A DNA stretch of 28,839 nt from Ophiothrix spiculata (taxonomy: Eukaryota; Echinodermata; Ophiuroidea; Amphilepidida; Ophiotrichidae). Under the pieces are notes generated by a model that was given only the letters and a program-made list of their open reading frames with translations, had not been told where the DNA came from and did no database searches. Positions within the stretch are counted from its first letter, which is position 1, and each line of letters opens with the position of its first letter. Location of the stretch: the NCBI GenBank assembly GCA_000969725.1, contig JXSR01S011599.1, one strand, 5' to 3'. Shown in pieces: positions 28,721-28,839 of the stretch. Both the position numbers and the translations under genes were made by a program.

Positions 28721-28839
28721 GCAAAAAAGAATTGCTCAACGTAGATTAAAAATTTAATCAAAACGGGAGTAAAAAGGGAACTAGTCGTTTTTTGATTAAT
28801 TTTTAATCAACATTGGTAGATTAAAGGATTACTCTCCGA
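28721..28839. mobile_element. Probable MITE start, cut by the window end
   Basis: After TA comes CACAGCAAAAAAGAATTGC, a terminus of MITE style. It is followed by an inverted pair, GATTAAAAATTTAATCAAAA (28744-28763) and TTTTGATTAATTTTTAATC (28792-28810). The element continues past the window, so its right end cannot be seen. Confidence 0.4.

Noticed and set aside
1-28839. CRISPR array, rRNA, operons or a prokaryotic defence or toxin system
   Set aside because: No regularly spaced short repeats, no rRNA-like blocks and no adjacent long open frames; the window is eukaryotic non-coding DNA.

Overview
This window reads as non-coding DNA from an animal nuclear genome. It is AT-rich, has no long open reading frame and no bacterial gene organisation. 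It carries transposon debris of eukaryotic type: a Pol III SINE with A and B boxes, TA-flanked palindromic MITEs, and a 50-N scaffold gap. The repeat style and the apparent allelic divergence of roughly 5% around the gap suggest a marine invertebrate with a large, heterozygous genome. The phylum cannot be fixed from sequence alone. I recognise no complete gene. What coding signal exists is a few isolated exon-like blocks, nearly all on the minus strand, so the window is either intronic sequence of one or more minus-strand genes or an intergenic region with decayed genes.

Layout, left: 1-5 kb is mostly featureless, with a nested fold-back at 1621-1730 and a 129-bp phase-0 exon candidate at 1754-1882 (-). 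A 133-bp tandem repeat lies at 5027-5378 and a diverged 261-bp duplication with a conserved hairpin at 5936-6392. From 6.4 to 9.2 kb there is a cluster of four related copies of an unrecognised repeat. The first copy is inverted. Three copies keep an open frame encoding a similar peptide with the core RARFL-x-GD, the third is broken by indels, and the fourth is interrupted by a tRNA-derived SINE.

Middle: 9.2-12.2 kb is quiet. At 12.37-12.93 kb is an element bounded by G-run/C-run palindromes. Two tRNA-derived relics lie near 13.8 and 16.2 kb. A 60-bp minus-strand exon candidate at 16.04-16.10 kb encodes a canonical EF-hand calcium-binding loop. A terminal-inverted-repeat element lies at 16398-16828, and a decayed relative of it lies at 23.57-23.86 kb.

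Right: 17.69-18.91 kb holds the same sequence twice on either side of the gap, probably two haplotypes joined in tandem by the assembler. One copy has a 191-bp palindromic MITE and the other has the empty site. A second MITE with TA target duplication is at 19263-19465, GGTTC/GAACC-rich repeats lie at 20.13-21.3 kb, and another repeat pair lies at 20.69 and 22.49 kb. Further minus-strand exon candidates are a transmembrane-type exon near 22.9-23.06 kb, a duplicated coding-like block at 24.7-25.05 kb, and coding-like sequence with in-frame stops at 27.09-27.33 and 27.84-28.18 kb. A new repeat begins near 28.72 kb and runs off the window.

No operon, defence system, CRISPR array, rRNA or intact tRNA gene was seen. 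The most unusual item is the four-copy RARFL/GD repeat cluster. The most consequential for anyone using the assembly is the likely false duplication around the gap.
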